Below are positions 6,181-7,290 of a DNA stretch of 7,290 nt, in pieces. Position 1 is the first letter of the stretch, and each line of letters begins with the position of its first letter. Source of the stretch: Bacteroidales bacterium (GTDB lineage: Bacteria; Bacteroidota; Bacteroidia; Bacteroidales; VadinHA17); NCBI GenBank assembly GCA_003501665.1, contig DNOQ01000242.1:1-7290 (forward strand), in the 5' to 3' direction. A program made the translations under genes and the position numbers. The notes below the pieces were generated by a model. It made no database searches. It was not told the DNA's origin and saw only the letters and a list, made by a program, of their open reading frames with translations.

Positions 6181-7290
6181 TTACTTTTTTAAGTTTGATA
6201 ATGTTTCAATATCTTCCGGATGTACTGATCCATTGGGTAAGGGACCAATATTCAGCAATAGATTATAGTTTTTTAACAATGCATCGCCCAGCAAAATCTT
6301 TACATCGTCAACTTTTAAATGATGCCCGTCATGCGCTTTATTGTAACCCCAGTTTGCACCCGCTCCGGATAGATGGGGCTGCATTGTGTTGCACACTTCT
6401 TTGGGCTTGTTCATGTTCAATTCATAAACCTGCTGTGCCAAGGGATATTGATCCCCTACCCTGGCATTACCACCACGCTCAGGAGCCATAAAATCTTCGT
6501 CGCCGTTTGCGCCTTGTTTAAATGAGATGAGTGCGTGTGGAGACAAGTTTCGGATTAAAGCATAAGTTTCTTCAATGAGAAAAACACCGGGATTGGCATA
6601 ATACCCCATAATCGGGTCAAACCATATTCCTGCAATGGACGGGTATTGTGTCAATAATTCTTTAAGCTGGGCATGGACGTAGTTTACATACATCCGGAAG
6701 TCTTCCGGTTTTTCATATTTGTACTCCGCAGGTTGTACCTTATAGGCAGGACGGGCGTTAGCCCAACCTGCTTCTCTCGAATAAAACCAGGGATGTTTCC
6801 AGTCGGCTGCATACGAATAATACAGGAACAGCCCCAATCCTTCCTTTTCGCAGGCTTCGGCCATCTCTGCAATTAAGTCGCGGCCGGCAGGTGAGTTTAT
6901 GCTGTTGAAATCCGTTTCTTTGGTTTTGAACAGGCAAAAACCGTCGTGGTGTTTGCTGGTGATGGTAATGTACTTCATCCCGGCATTCTTAGCCAACTGC
7001 ACGATAAAATCCGCATCGAAACCGGAGGCAGTAAATTTGTCTTTTAATTTTGCATACTCATCCAGCGGGATAGTATCTCTCAGCTGGATCCACTCGCCCT
7101 TCCCCAACTGGCTGTAAAGTCCGTAATGGATGAACATCCCAAAACGGGCATCTTTGAACCATTGAAGATTGGCTTCCCGTGGATTTTGCCGGTACTTTTC
7201 GGTGTAGTCATTGAGATAGTCAGGTACCTGGCTTTTCACGGAAAAACCAACTGACATGAAAAAGATAGACAATAATATAACGAGACTTAA
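6181..7290 (-). CDS. GH29 alpha-L-fucosidase, 5' partial and probably 3' truncated
   Basis: Glycoside hydrolase family 29 enzyme releasing L-fucose from glycans, probably periplasmic or secreted. The frame is open to the window edge, and residues encoded at 7290-7230 (LSLVILLSIFFMSVGFSVKSQ without its last residues forms the core) are a typical signal peptide. The true start is therefore beyond the window, and the in-frame TTG at 7272 is not it. No lipobox cysteine is seen. Numbering from that TTG: FIHYGLYS (47-54), SKHHDGF (106-112), IWFD (216-219) with Asp219 as likely nucleophile, EDFMAPERG (259-267) near the candidate acid/base, NWGYNKA (307-313) and LLLNIGPLPNGSVHPEDIE (338-356). The protein stops eight residues after HPED, at LSNLKK, where relatives continue through at least one more helix and often a C-terminal beta-sandwich. 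The stop abuts the mntA remnant. Activity or stability may be impaired. Substrate linkage cannot be judged. Confidence 0.92.
   Translation of the reverse strand, partial: LSLVILLSIFFMSVGFSVKSQVPDYLNDYTEKYRQNPREANLQWFKDARFGMFIHYGLYSQLGKGEWIQLRDTIPLDEYAKLKDKFTASGFDADFIVQLAKNAGMKYITITSKHHDGFCLFKTKETDFNSINSPAGRDLIAEMAEACEKEGLGLFLYYSYAADWKHPWFYSREAGWANARPAYKVQPAEYKYEKPEDFRMYVNYVHAQLKELLTQYPSIAGIWFDPIMGYYANPGVFLIEETYALIRNLSPHALISFKQGANGDEDFMAPERGGNARVGDQYPLAQQVYELNMNKPKEVCNTMQPHLSGAGANWGYNKAHDGHHLKVDDVKILLGDALLKNYNLLLNIGPLPNGSVHPEDIETLSNLKK

Overview
The window looks like chromosomal DNA from a member of the Bacteroidota (Bacteroidetes). The grounds are an exported GH29 fucosidase, AT-rich intergenic DNA, start codons without obvious Shine-Dalgarno sequences, and the general character of the KatG and P-type ATPase proteins. 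This placement is inference; there is no rRNA or other marker gene. Every gene I can support lies on the minus strand, so the window reads biologically from right to left.

From right to left: (1) 6181-7290, an exported GH29 alpha-L-fucosidase whose 5' end lies outside the window and which stops early, just after its last core motif. (2) 5735-6178, the wreck of a HepT/MntA-type (HEPN/minimal nucleotidyltransferase) toxin-antitoxin module. Only the C-terminal third or so of the antitoxin gene remains, its stop codon overlaps the toxin start, and the toxin gene carries a one-base frameshift in an A-run just before its RX4HXY active-site motif. (3) 2751-5498, a full-length P2-type cation-transporting ATPase. 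It has an intact catalytic core, but several ion-binding positions differ from the SERCA calcium pump. (4) 2395-2750, a 356-bp gap with small unrecognised reading frames. (5) 211-2394, an intact catalase-peroxidase KatG. (6) 85-160, a large imperfect hairpin followed by a T-run, probably the katG terminator.

The two large central genes, for ion transport and peroxide detoxification, look intact and independently expressed; nothing ties them into one pathway. The most interesting part is 5735-6200. A recombination or deletion junction appears to have joined the shortened fucosidase gene to a decapitated mntA. With the catalytic half of the antitoxin gone, the toxin is also disrupted, as expected if an unneutralised HepT is selected against. 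I found no convincing new intact system, CRISPR array, tRNA, rRNA or insertion sequence.
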